Source: Crystallibacter sulfonylureivorans_A
GTDB lineage: Bacteria > Actinomycetota > Actinomycetes > Actinomycetales > Micrococcaceae
Assembly (NCBI RefSeq): GCF_047607445.1
Contig: NZ_JBLKRT010000002.1
Coordinates: 137,005-201,004, forward strand
Length of the DNA stretch: 64,000 bases
Reading direction: 5' to 3'
Position numbers and translations under genes: made by a program. Within the stretch, counting starts at the first letter, position 1, and each line of letters begins with the position of its first letter. A model generated the notes under the pieces. That model had not been told where the DNA came from. It worked only from the letters and a program-made list of their open reading frames with translations, and did not search any database. Of this stretch, positions 25,164-33,414 are shown piece after piece.

Positions 25164-26120
25164 TCAGGCGTCAGGCCGCAGGCGCTCCACGTCTGCCCGT
25201 CGCGGATACGCGGCCTGGGTTCCCTTCTTCGTGGCAGCTAACGCAGCAGCGGTCGAAGCGAACGCCGCCGCCTCGACCAAGCTCTCCCCCGCGGCAAGCT
25301 GTGCCGCGAGCGCCCCGGTGAAAGCGTCGCCGGCGCCGGTGGTGTCCACGGCGTCAACCTTGGTGGGGGCGATCCGGGTGATCCGCTGCCCGTCCTTGGC
25401 CTGCGAATCCAGCACGATGGAGCCGTTGGCGCCCAGAGTAACCACAGCGCGGTCCAGTCCCTGCCCCGCAAACTTCAAGCGCACCTGCTCCCAGTCGGCA
25501 ACGGCGGCATCGGCACCGGGCATCTCGGCTCCGAGGAACTGCGAAGCCTCGTGCGCATTGACCAGCAGGACATCGCTGAGTTCGGCCAGGCTGTGCAGCA
25601 CCGGCGCGTAGGGCGAGAGGTTGAGCAACACTGTTGCTCCGGCGTCGTGCCCTGACCTTGCCGCCGCCTCCACGGCGTCCAAGCCGACCTCGAGGCAGAG
25701 GCAAACCACGGCGGCGTCAGCGAAAACCTCGCTGGCTGCGACGACGTCTTCCGGACCTACCGTGCCGTTAGCGCCAGGGGAAATGACGATGCTGTTCTCC
25801 CCCGCGGCGTCAACGGTAATGACGGCGACGCCGGTCTCGACCCCGGCGGCGCGGCGCACGCGGGAAACGTCCACGCCGGCCCCTGCGACGGAGGCCAGCA
25901 GCATGTCCCCGTTGGAGTCCTCGCCCACGGCGCCGATCAGGGCGACGTTGCCGCCCAGTCGGCCAGCGGCCACGGCCTGGTTGGCGCTCTTGCCGCCCGG
26001 ATTCACGGCGAAGCCTTCGCCGTGAAGGGTTTCGCCAGGGTTGGGTAGCCGCTCGGTGTAGATGGTCAGGTCCGCGTTCAGCGAACCAACGACGACGATG
26101 CGTCCGGCCTGCGGACTCAC
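25164..26120 (-). CDS. rbsK: Ribokinase
   Basis: PfkB-family sugar kinase of 318 residues. 'VVVGSLNADLTIYTERLPNP' and 'NPGGKSANQAVAAGRLGG' form the ribose site, and 'DTTGAGDAFTGALAAQLA' holds the catalytic aspartate and anion hole. It phosphorylates ribose to ribose-5-phosphate. The GTG at 26120 overlaps the MFS stop (GTGA), so it is the third gene of a coupled operon with nucleoside hydrolase and transporter, which explains the ribose source. A much longer open frame upstream is only the shadow of the MFS gene. Confidence 0.93.
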   Translation of the reverse strand: MSPQAGRIVVVGSLNADLTIYTERLPNPGETLHGEGFAVNPGGKSANQAVAAGRLGGNVALIGAVGEDSNGDMLLASVAGAGVDVSRVRRAAGVETGVAVITVDAAGENSIVISPGANGTVGPEDVVAASEVFADAAVVCLCLEVGLDAVEAAARSGHDAGATVLLNLSPYAPVLHSLAELSDVLLVNAHEASQFLGAEMPGADAAVADWEQVRLKFAGQGLDRAVVTLGANGSIVLDSQAKDGQRITRIAPTKVDAVDTTGAGDAFTGALAAQLAAGESLVEAAAFASTAAALAATKKGTQAAYPRRADVERLRPDA

Positions 26121-27541
26121 TTTTCCACCTCGGCGTCGACTGGCTTGGGGATCAGCAGCGAAGCGGCAAAGGCTGCGACCGTGATGACCAGACCGACCAC
26201 GACCACCGTGAGGTAAGAGGCGTGGTCGCCCAGCGCCGAGGTGCCCACGAGTACCGCCGGCAGCACCAGGAAGCTCAGTCCGGCGCCGAGGTTGAAGGCT
26301 CCGGCATTCATGCCGGGCAGGAAGCCGGGGTTGCCCGGGGGCGAGAGCACCACGCCGAGCCCGTTGAGCATGATGTTTGCGGTTCCGGCGTACATGATGC
26401 CGAGCAGTGCAGTGCCGGCGACCATCAGCGGCAGGCTGTTCAGGCCGAACAGCGCAATGACCACCAAAGAGACGACGCTGCCGATCATGCCGATGCGCAG
26501 CACATTGGTGTAGCCGAGGACCGGGGCGAGCCGTCCGCTGATCGGGCCGAAGACCCAGCCCAGCAGCGCGTGGGGAGTCAGGATGAGCAGGGCCGTTTCG
26601 GTGGGGCCGATGCCGAAGCCGGGTGCGGCGGCCTGTACGTAGGCGGGAACGATCCCGTTGATGACGGCGAAGATTCCGGTCATGGTCAGGACCGTAGTCA
26701 GCAACGGCGCCCACGTCGAGCGCTGGCGCAGATGGACAATCTCGACCATCGGCTGCTTCGCGCGTTTCTCGGTGGCCCAGAAGCCGGCGAACGCGGCGGC
26801 GGCCACGGCGATCAGCACCAGCGAGAGGAGCAGGGTCTCCCCGGAGAACCCGCCGACCAGCTTGGCCGCTTCGTTCAGTGCGGTGAGCAGGGCACCGACC
26901 GCGACAACAATGAAGACGACGCCTGTCCAGTCCATCCGCGTCCCGGCCTGCGGCTTGCTCTCGGCTGTCAGGACTGCGACGAGAACCGCGGCGATCACAC
27001 CGAGGACCACCATGATCCAGAAGATGCTGCGGAAGCCGTAGTGCTCGGCCATGTAGCCGCCGAGGAAGGAATCGACGCCGGCCACGCCGCCGTTGACCGC
27101 AAGGATGACGCCCATCAGCGTGCCGTAGGTGCGCAGGTTGGGCACGGCGGTGCGCAGCATGATCAGGCACAGCGGCACGGTGGGACCGCTAACGCCCTGG
27201 ATGATCCGGCCCACGAAGAGCCAGGTAACGTCCGGGGCCAGCGCGGCGATCACGGAGCCGACGGCCGTCAGCAGCATCATCCCGACGAGGATCCGCTTAC
27301 GGCCGACAATGTCGCTTAGCCGGGGCAGGAACAGGGAGAACAGCGCGGCGGTGGTGAAGAACCAGGTCTGGGACAGGCCGATCGCGGCCTGGTCGGTCTG
27401 CAACTCCTCCCCCATGGTGACCAGGGCGGGGCTGAGCATGGATGCATTGAGCTGGAAGGCCACGCAAGCCGTCAGCAGGGCGACCATCAGGGCGGCACTG
27501 CCGCCGCGGGTTACCTTGGCTTCCTGAAGAACGGTGCTCAT
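26117..27541 (-). CDS. MFS transporter, probable nucleoside importer
   Basis: Membrane protein of 474 residues with 12-14 predicted helices. 'SLFLPRLSDIVGRKRILVGM' is the loop 2-3 MFS motif of the drug:H+ antiporter-like group. Placed between nucleoside hydrolase (ATGA overlap upstream) and ribokinase (GTGA overlap downstream), it most likely imports nucleosides for the operon rather than exporting drugs; this rests on context only. Confidence 0.85.
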   Translation of the reverse strand: MSTVLQEAKVTRGGSAALMVALLTACVAFQLNASMLSPALVTMGEELQTDQAAIGLSQTWFFTTAALFSLFLPRLSDIVGRKRILVGMMLLTAVGSVIAALAPDVTWLFVGRIIQGVSGPTVPLCLIMLRTAVPNLRTYGTLMGVILAVNGGVAGVDSFLGGYMAEHYGFRSIFWIMVVLGVIAAVLVAVLTAESKPQAGTRMDWTGVVFIVVAVGALLTALNEAAKLVGGFSGETLLLSLVLIAVAAAAFAGFWATEKRAKQPMVEIVHLRQRSTWAPLLTTVLTMTGIFAVINGIVPAYVQAAAPGFGIGPTETALLILTPHALLGWVFGPISGRLAPVLGYTNVLRIGMIGSVVSLVVIALFGLNSLPLMVAGTALLGIMYAGTANIMLNGLGVVLSPPGNPGFLPGMNAGAFNLGAGLSFLVLPAVLVGTSALGDHASYLTVVVVGLVITVAAFAASLLIPKPVDAEVEK

Positions 27542-28644
27542 TTCGCTGCCGCGCCGTTCTCCGCCACGCCGTTGGCGTCGGGGGCCGCGGAGGCGGGCAC
27601 CGCCGTCGTCGTCGTCAGCGTGTCGGCGGTGGCTGCGGGGTCGGGCGCCGCCGTCGTCGTGGGGGCGGCGGTTCCGAGGTCTACCTCGCCGATCCGGACC
27701 AGGGCATCGGTCACCAGGTTCCAGAACTTGGTGCGGTCAAGGTCAACGGCCACGGAGGTGTGGCAGTCGGCCGGTGCGGGAGCGCGGAAGTCGGCCACGG
27801 TCATGCCAAGGGTCAGCTTGCCCTGCAGTTCGATGTCGACCGGGACCTTGCGGGTGGTCATGACGGTGGGGTCGATGACGTAGGCGACGGCGCACGGGTC
27901 GTGGACCGGCGGGTAGTCGAAGCCTTGGGCGTCCTTGTAGGTTTGGGCAAAAAAGTCCATCAGTTCGCGGACAAAACGGGCCGGACCAGTGCCGACGGCT
28001 TCGATCTGCTCCACGACGTCGGGGGTGGCCAGCGCCTGGTGTGTGAGGTCCAATCCCACCATGAGCAAGGGCCATTTTTCGTTGAAGACGATGTGGGCGG
28101 CCTCAGGGTCGATCATGATGTTGAATTCGGCCACGGCGGACCAGTTGCCCACATGGTAGCCGCCGCCCATCAGCACGACTTCCTTGACCCGTTCCACAAT
28201 GCGCGGCTCCTTGCGGGCTGCCATCGCGATGTTCGTCAGGCCGCCGGTCGGGACCAGGGTCACGGTGCCGGGTTCATGCGCCATGATCGTGTCGATGATG
28301 AGATCAACGGCGTGGCGCGGATCCAGTTCAATGGTGGACTCCGGCTGCGCGGGGCCGTCCATGCCAGATTCGCCGTGGATGTCCGGCGCGGTTTCGATGG
28401 TGCGCACCAGCGGGCGGTCGCAGCCGGCGGCGAACGGGACACCGGTGATGCCGGCGATGGTCCCCACGGCCAGAGCGTTCTTGGTGACCTTGGCCAGAGT
28501 CTGGTTGCCAACAACGGTGGTTACGGCGAGCAGCTCGATGTCCGGGTTGCCGTGGGCCAGCAGCAGCGCCACGGCGTCGTCGTGCCCCGGATCGCAGTCG
28601 AGGATGATTTTCTTCGGTCCAGGGGTCACGGAGGTGGCGTCCAT
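27538..28644 (-). CDS. Nucleoside hydrolase (IunH/Rih family)
   Basis: Hydrolyses ribonucleosides to base and ribose. 368 residues from ATG 28644 (GGAGAG upstream). The calcium/ribose motif 'KIILDCDPGHDDAVALLLA' is at the N-terminus, with 'TGGLTNIAMAARKEPRI', 'EFNIMIDPEAAHIVF' and 'VHDPCAVAYVIDP' further on. The last 50 residues are an Ala/Thr/Pro-rich tail not typical of the family. First gene of the operon with MFS and ribokinase; two LacI boxes lie upstream, shared with the divergent lacI-type gene. Confidence 0.93.
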   Translation of the reverse strand: MDATSVTPGPKKIILDCDPGHDDAVALLLAHGNPDIELLAVTTVVGNQTLAKVTKNALAVGTIAGITGVPFAAGCDRPLVRTIETAPDIHGESGMDGPAQPESTIELDPRHAVDLIIDTIMAHEPGTVTLVPTGGLTNIAMAARKEPRIVERVKEVVLMGGGYHVGNWSAVAEFNIMIDPEAAHIVFNEKWPLLMVGLDLTHQALATPDVVEQIEAVGTGPARFVRELMDFFAQTYKDAQGFDYPPVHDPCAVAYVIDPTVMTTRKVPVDIELQGKLTLGMTVADFRAPAPADCHTSVAVDLDRTKFWNLVTDALVRIGEVDLGTAAPTTTAAPDPAATADTLTTTTAVPASAAPDANGVAENGAAAK

Positions 28645-28723
28645 ATTTTCTCTCCACGTCATTGGGGGCCGCCGCGGCGGCAATTCAATCACAGGGAAGT
28701 GTGACACCCTCCAATCGGTCACG

Positions 28724-28758
28724 TCAAACGCTTGACGTGCATTACGTCAAGCGTTTGA
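28724..28758. promoter_or_regulatory. Two inverted LacI-family operators
   Basis: 'TCAAACGCTTGA' (28724-28735) and 'TCAAGCGTTTGA' (28747-28758) both fit the LacI consensus TCAAnCGnTTGA. They are also mirror images of each other, making a larger inverted repeat with 15-bp arms and a 5-base centre. They lie between the nucleoside hydrolase operon and the LacI-type gene. Confidence 0.85.
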
Positions 28759-28794
28759 TGCCTTGCGCCACGGTGAGATGTCTAACATGGGGCT

Positions 28795-29847
28795 ATGGCA
28801 TCGGCATCAGATCTTGAGCTACAGCAGCGTCCCGGACGGCGGGTGACCGCCGCGATGGTCGCCGCGCGGGCCGGCGTCTCCACTGCAACCGTCTCCCTGG
28901 TCGCCAACGGCAAGACGCATGGCCGGGTCTCGGAAGACAACATCTCCCGCGTCCGACAGGCCATCGCCGAACTCGGCTATGTGGTGGACAGCGTCGGCAG
29001 TTCGCTGGCCAAGGGTGTCAGCTCGATCGTGATCCTGGTCGCACCGGACATCTCCAACCCGTTCTTCGCCAAGGTGATCGAGGGCGTGCGCGAGTCTCTC
29101 GGCTCGGATTTCCAGCTGCTGCTGTCGGTCACCGAGGCCGGCGAATTTCCCCGCGCCGACGACATCCGGCGGCTGTCGGCCCTGCGCCCTGCAGGTCTGC
29201 TGGTCGATGCCCCCGATGCCGCCTTCCTCGAGAACCTCTCCACCACCGTCCCCATGGTGCTGCTCGACGCGCCCGGGGTGGAGGCTTATGCGCCGTCGGT
29301 GAACCTCGACGTCGCCAGCGGCGCCCGCGAACTCGCGGCGCATCTGGCGGGTGCCGGCCACCGGCGTGTGGCCTATCTGGACAGCGTGACCGGAACGGCC
29401 ACCTTCACCCTCCGCCGCACGGTGTTCCTGGAGGCGGCGGAGGCGCTCGGGATGTCCGTCGAACCGGAGCACCGGATCAGCACCACCATCGACGTCGGCA
29501 CAGCGGCGGAGGCGTTTGCCGCGGCCTGGCCGCAGTGGCGGCAGGCAGGTGTCAGCGCCGTCGTCTGCGCCACCGACACGCATGCGTACGGAGTGCTGCA
29601 GGAAGCCCGCGTGGCCGGCCTGCGGATCCCGGCCGAGCTCGCCGTCGCCGGCTTCGACGACCTGCCCTACTCCGCGTCCAGCAACCCCGGCCTCACCAGC
29701 GTCCACCTTCCCGCCACCCGCCTGGGCCTCAAGGCCGGAGAACAGCTGCGCGGCCTGATCGAAGGCCGCGACCTCGAGCAGCCCCAACTCACCTTGGAAA
29801 GCTCGCTGATCGTTCGCGGCTCCACGGAGCGGACCGCCGCCGGCTAA
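28795..29847 (+). CDS. LacI-family transcriptional regulator of nucleoside salvage
   Basis: Repressor of 350 residues. The DNA-binding helix-turn-helix 'RVTAAMVAARAGVSTATVSL' and hinge helix ('SSLAKG') are followed by the periplasmic-binding-like effector domain ('VILVAPDISNPFFAKVIEGV', 'AVAGFDDLPYSASSNPGLTS'). Divergent from the nucleoside hydrolase-MFS-ribokinase operon with two LacI boxes between. Ribose or a nucleoside is the likely inducer, by context. Confidence 0.92.
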   Translation: MASASDLELQQRPGRRVTAAMVAARAGVSTATVSLVANGKTHGRVSEDNISRVRQAIAELGYVVDSVGSSLAKGVSSIVILVAPDISNPFFAKVIEGVRESLGSDFQLLLSVTEAGEFPRADDIRRLSALRPAGLLVDAPDAAFLENLSTTVPMVLLDAPGVEAYAPSVNLDVASGARELAAHLAGAGHRRVAYLDSVTGTATFTLRRTVFLEAAEALGMSVEPEHRISTTIDVGTAAEAFAAAWPQWRQAGVSAVVCATDTHAYGVLQEARVAGLRIPAELAVAGFDDLPYSASSNPGLTSVHLPATRLGLKAGEQLRGLIEGRDLEQPQLTLESSLIVRGSTERTAAG

Positions 29848-29874
29848 CGAACGACGGCAGTGGCTGCCCAAAGC

Positions 29875-29915
29875 CCGGTGGTCGATTAAGGCCGCTTGCG
29901 GCCGCACGTAGACCC
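29875..29915. repeat. Single diverged copy of the 'GGTGGTCGACCAA' repeat family (copy B)
   Basis: 'CCGGTGGTCGATTAAGGCCG' followed by 'CTTGCGGCCGCACGTAGACC' matches the units of array A with a few changes. It lies between the LacI-type gene and the converging SDR gene. Confidence 0.75.
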
Positions 29916-29974
29916 GGCACCTTCCGGCATCCAAGGCATGCCGTCCCCCTTGCTCGGCGGGTCTCGTTGCTCCG

Positions 29975-30775
29975 CTACGCCTCGCGCCAATCATGCCCGG
30001 TGACGGCAGCTCCCGCCTGCGGCCCCATCTGCAACATCCCGCCGTCCACGGCCCAGGACGCCCCGGTCACATAACCGGCATCTGCGGAGGCCAGGAACGC
30101 GATCACCGCGGCCACTTCACGGGCGTCGCCGGGCCGGGACAGCGGGATGCCGGGCCGGTCGATGCCCTGCGGGTCCTCGTCTTCGTTGCCGGTCATGGCG
30201 GTGGCAATCTCACCCGGCGCGACGGCATTGACCGTGATGCCGTGCCGGCCGAGCTCCAGCGCCATGTTCTTCACCAGTCCGCCTAGTCCGTGCTTGGCGG
30301 CGTCGTACGGCGCGGCACCGACCATCGGCTGGTGTTCGTGCACGCTGGTCACCGCGATGATCCGTCCGCCGTTGCCGGCGGCCGCCATTTTCCGGGCCGC
30401 CCGCTGCATGCAGACAAACGCGCCGTCCAGATCGGTGGCAACCACCTTCCGCCACGTCTCATAGTCAAGGTCCAGGAACGGCTCCATGGCACCGGTCCCG
30501 GAGTTGTTGACGAACACGTCCAGCCCGCCGAGCTGCTCCGCCAGCGCATCGACCACGTCCCCGCAGTCGGGCAGGTCAGTGGTGTCCAAATGAACGACGA
30601 CGGCGCTGCGTCCGAGCGCGCGGACCTCCTCCGCTGTGGCCTCCGCTCCGTCCCGGTCAGAGTGCCAGGTGATGCCCACATCCATTCCTGCCTGGGCAAG
30701 TGCGACGGCGGTGGCCCGGCCGATGCCCGAATCGGAACCGGTGACGATGGCGGTGCGGGGCGTGAACTGTTCCAT
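29975..30775 (-). CDS. Short-chain dehydrogenase/reductase
   Basis: Classical SDR of 266 residues. The NAD(P) motif is 'AIVTGSDSGIGRATAVALA', the catalytic residues are Ser in 'IIAVTSVHEHQ' and 'YDAAKHGLGG' (YxxxK), and 'NNSG' replaces the usual NNAG. I choose ATG 30775 ('MEQFTPRTAIV'); ATG 30784 would add three residues. Substrate unknown. It converges with the LacI-type gene, and its stop is beside repeat copy B. Confidence 0.88.
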   Translation of the reverse strand: MEQFTPRTAIVTGSDSGIGRATAVALAQAGMDVGITWHSDRDGAEATAEEVRALGRSAVVVHLDTTDLPDCGDVVDALAEQLGGLDVFVNNSGTGAMEPFLDLDYETWRKVVATDLDGAFVCMQRAARKMAAAGNGGRIIAVTSVHEHQPMVGAAPYDAAKHGLGGLVKNMALELGRHGITVNAVAPGEIATAMTGNEDEDPQGIDRPGIPLSRPGDAREVAAVIAFLASADAGYVTGASWAVDGGMLQMGPQAGAAVTGHDWREA

Positions 30776-30855
30776 GCGCCCCATTGTGGCGAAGAACTGC
30801 CGGTCTGGCAGCCCAATGCGGCCCGGATCAGCGCGAGACCGGTGGGATTTCCCGA

Positions 30856-31659
30856 CTAGTTTTTGTTGAGGGCTGCGGACAGTTCGGATCGGATCGAGTC
30901 GATCCAGGCAATGCGACGCGTGATCCGTTCCTGGCCCCCGCTGCGTTCCCACATGTCGATAAAAGCTTGCTCTCCGCGCGCGATCCGGGCAAGAACAAAG
31001 GGCCCGGAACGGTGAATGCCCCTCACGATGCGATCCAGGAACTCGTCCCGCTGCGGACCGAGGGGAATACCGTAAGCGTCGGCGACGATCCGCAACCGGG
31101 AACCAACGTCAAAACCTGAACGTCCCCAGCGCTCCGCATCCTGCTGGGTATCAACAGGGACCCAATGCCGTGCCAACACCGCGAGGTCGTGCAGCGGATC
31201 GGTCGGGGCAGCAAACTCGAAGTCGATCAGCGCCACTGCCTGCCCGTCGCGCACCACGACGTTCTCCACGCACACATCGTTGTGACCGACGATGTTCCCG
31301 CCGTCGGGGTGTGCCAACTCGGTGTTCCAGAAGGCGTTGGCAGGCGGGACGAAGTCAGCCACGGCGTCGTGGAAATCCCGCAGCAGACGGGAAACCGACG
31401 CCAGCAGCCCGGGCGAAAGCGACCACTTCGGAAACGGCGGAATGGCCACGTCTCCGGGAATGTAGCGCAGCCGCTCCCTGCCCTGCTCATCAATCCCCAG
31501 AGGCTCAGGCACCCCAGCGAAGCCGTTGGACCTGGCATGTTCGAGCAGGCTGAAAACCAGTTCCGTCTGGGCCGAGGCAGGACGGCGAACCTCATCACCA
31601 ATTTTGATGATCGCTCCGGCGTTGGCCACACCGCCGGCCAGGACCTCGCCGTCGTTCAT
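30856..31659 (-). CDS. Aminoglycoside phosphotransferase-fold kinase
   Basis: Protein of 267 residues from ATG 31659 ('MNDGEVLAGGVANAGAIIK'). The Brenner motif 'GHNDVCVENVVV' and the metal-binding 'VALIDFEFAAPTDPLHDLA' mark it as an APH/choline-kinase-fold small-molecule kinase. The usual N-terminal nucleotide loop is short. Such genes are common in actinobacteria as hypotheticals; real drug resistance is not implied. Could act on an amino sugar or similar. Confidence 0.8.
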   Translation of the reverse strand: MNDGEVLAGGVANAGAIIKIGDEVRRPASAQTELVFSLLEHARSNGFAGVPEPLGIDEQGRERLRYIPGDVAIPPFPKWSLSPGLLASVSRLLRDFHDAVADFVPPANAFWNTELAHPDGGNIVGHNDVCVENVVVRDGQAVALIDFEFAAPTDPLHDLAVLARHWVPVDTQQDAERWGRSGFDVGSRLRIVADAYGIPLGPQRDEFLDRIVRGIHRSGPFVLARIARGEQAFIDMWERSGGQERITRRIAWIDSIRSELSAALNKN

Positions 31660-31708
31660 GGGCCATACCCTACCGCGGCCCGCAACGCAGGACCGCCTGC
31701 CTAGACAA

Positions 31709-31739
31709 GGATGGGGGCAGGTATCGCCTGCCCCCATCC
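31709..31739 (-). terminator. Terminator hairpin behind the ABM monooxygenase gene
   Basis: A perfect 13-bp stem (31709-31721 with 31727-31739) around 'TATCG', 13 bases beyond the stop of the leftward gene, followed in that direction by 'TTGTCT'. Confidence 0.85.
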
Positions 31740-31751
31740 ACTGAAAAACTG

Positions 31752-32072
31752 CTAGGCGACGGTCATTTCGCCCATCTGATCCCAGCCTTCGCCGTCAAGC
31801 TGGCGGCTGATGATGCGCGGAGTCTCCTGCAGGTACTGCGGCTGCTCCTGCATGGCCTTCTTGAAGTGATCGCTCTTCACGTGTGCTTCGGCGGCGTCAT
31901 CCTTGAAGGCTTCCACCAAGACGTACTCGTTCGGGTCCTCCACGCTGCGCGACCAGTCGAACCACAAGTTGCCCGGCTCGGCGCGGGTTGCTTCGGTGAA
32001 CTCCCGCACCAGTTCGGGGAAGCTTTCGGCGTGCTCGTCCTTGACCTTGAACTTGACCACAATGAAAATCAC
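31752..32072 (-). CDS. ABM-domain quinol monooxygenase-like protein
   Basis: Protein of 106 residues with a GTG start ('MIFIVVKFKVKDEHAESFPE') and 'AGAAAGG' upstream. The dimeric ferredoxin-like ABM fold is recognisable from 'FTEATRAEPGNLWFDWSRSV' and 'YVLVEAFKDDAAEAHVKSDH', as in YgiN-type quinol monooxygenases. It would act on quinols or reactive metabolites in the cytoplasm. Terminators lie on both sides, so it is transcribed alone. Confidence 0.88.
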   Translation of the reverse strand: MIFIVVKFKVKDEHAESFPELVREFTEATRAEPGNLWFDWSRSVEDPNEYVLVEAFKDDAAEAHVKSDHFKKAMQEQPQYLQETPRIISRQLDGEGWDQMGEMTVA

Positions 32073-32171
32073 GCGGATTCAGCCTTTCTCTTGGGTGTCC
32101 GTCAATCCTGTCATGCGTCGGCGGGGTGAGCGCGGCGGGACGTCGCCCCTGCCAGTGGCACCTTCCACGAC

Positions 32172-32232
32172 AACGACTGTACCGATCGGGCCCACTCGGC
32201 GGCGAGGAACGGGCCATATCGGTACAGTCGTT
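32172..32232 (-). repeat. Long hairpin behind the DUF1990 gene (family member 2)
   Basis: Arms 32172-32193 and 32211-32232 are 22 bases with two mismatches. The right arm contains 'CGGGCCATATCGGTACA', differing by one base from the arm of the hairpin at 1267-1323. It begins 7 bases beyond the stop of the leftward DUF1990 gene. Confidence 0.85.
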
Positions 32233-32239
32233 CCCGGTG

Positions 32240-32782
32240 TTAAGTGCAGCCGGCCAGACCGCCGGCCAGCGCTTTGGCAGCGGCAACGTAGCGCCGGGTC
32301 ACCAGCCGCTGGGCCGCTCCTGCCACTGGGCCGCCTGCCCGGTAAAACCAGGTGGAGTGCCGGCTGAAGGCAAACAGGTCGAAGACCACCAGCCCGTTCT
32401 CCTGCAGCGACGCCACGAAGCCCTCTTCTCCTGACTCCGGATGACCGGGCAGCGTGCCATAGCCGAAACCTGTCCGGGCGGGGGTCCGCTCGGTCCAGAC
32501 CACCCGGCAGGGTGCGGACAGCCGCAGCGGCCCGATCCCGAATCCGGGCACAACGTCCACTCCTTCGGCGACCGCAGGCGTGGCAGCATCGACCCGCAAG
32601 CCAGCCAACCGGTGCAGCTCCCAGCCCATCAGTCCCTGGGCCAGCCGGTGGAATGCGTCCTCCCCGACGCCCACCGCGGTGCGCACTTCGGTGGTCCGAA
32701 ACCCCGGTGGGGTGCTGCGCTCCCGGCTCAGCCCCACGTCGTCGTACGTCAGCGAGGCCGCACTCAGGTCCTTGGCTTTCAC
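32240..32782 (-). CDS. DUF1990 family protein
   Basis: Protein of 180 residues with a GTG start three bases after the stop of the upstream MmcQ-type gene, so the two are an operon. It matches the DUF1990 pattern: 'LTYDDVGLSRERSTPPGF', 'GEDAFHRLAQGLMGWELHR', 'FGYGTLPGHPESGEEGFV' and 'FSRHSTWFYRAGGPVAGAAQ'. Function unknown; the fold is thought to resemble START-like lipid or ligand-binding proteins. Confidence 0.85.
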   Translation of the reverse strand: MKAKDLSAASLTYDDVGLSRERSTPPGFRTTEVRTAVGVGEDAFHRLAQGLMGWELHRLAGLRVDAATPAVAEGVDVVPGFGIGPLRLSAPCRVVWTERTPARTGFGYGTLPGHPESGEEGFVASLQENGLVVFDLFAFSRHSTWFYRAGGPVAGAAQRLVTRRYVAAAKALAGGLAGCT

Positions 32783-32785
32783 CGC

Positions 32786-33190
32786 TCAGCCCTGCCGTAC
32801 ATCGTCGCCGCGGGCAAGCCCCATCCAGCCGAGCGACTCGCGGTCCCGCCGCGGCAGCGACGCCACCACCAGGTCGTACGAGTCCTCGATCATGTCGCGC
32901 AGCATGTCGTCGGGCAGTGCGCCGTCGCAGCGCACTCCGTTCCAGTGCGTTTTGTTCATGTGGTACGCGCCGGTGATCTCCGGGTGCGCCGTGCGCAACT
33001 GCTGGGCGAGCGCCGGTTCGCACTTGAGGCTGATGCTCAGCCGCGGGGCCTGAAGGTCCGACAACGCGAACATTTTGGCGGCCCGCCCGGGCGCACGGAC
33101 CTTGAACACCGATGCCTCCGGGCCGAACGGAAAGTCTTCGAACGCCCCGGGCAGGGAAAGGCAGAATTCACGCAGCGCGGTCGCGTCCAT
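32786..33190 (-). CDS. MmcQ/YjbR family DNA-binding-like protein
   Basis: Protein of 134 residues from ATG 33190 ('MDATALREFCLSLPGAFEDF'). The YjbR fold (double-wing) is visible in 'FGPEASVFKVRAPGRAAKMF', 'LSISLKCEPALAQQL' and 'YHMNKTHWNGVRCDG'. Often called DNA-binding, but the true role is not known. First gene of a two-gene operon with DUF1990. Confidence 0.88.
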   Translation of the reverse strand: MDATALREFCLSLPGAFEDFPFGPEASVFKVRAPGRAAKMFALSDLQAPRLSISLKCEPALAQQLRTAHPEITGAYHMNKTHWNGVRCDGALPDDMLRDMIEDSYDLVVASLPRRDRESLGWMGLARGDDVRQG

Positions 33191-33414
33191 AGGCACGAGC
33201 CTACTGCTACCCGCCGGCCGGGTCACGGGCTGCGCACGTCTTGGTGCGCGGAGGGCCCGCCCAGCCCGCCCGCCCCGGTGCGCAGCGATGACTTCGGTGG
33301 CAGGATGGTTTCACGGATGTTTCACGGGGAACAACGGCGCTGCTGGCGCGCCGGTGCCAGGCCCTCAGGGTCGCCACAAGGCGCCGGGTAGCACCCGCTC
33401 AGAGGAGGAGAACC

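Noticed and set aside
25164..27170. A 668-codon reading that would fuse an upstream part to ribokinase
   Set aside because: The upstream part is Arg/His-rich shadow sequence of the MFS gene; ribokinase family sequence begins at the GTG at 26120, which overlaps the MFS stop.
30856..31659. Antibiotic resistance gene
   Set aside because: It has the phosphotransferase fold, but such kinases are mostly unrelated to resistance; there is no resistance-gene context or mobile element beside it.
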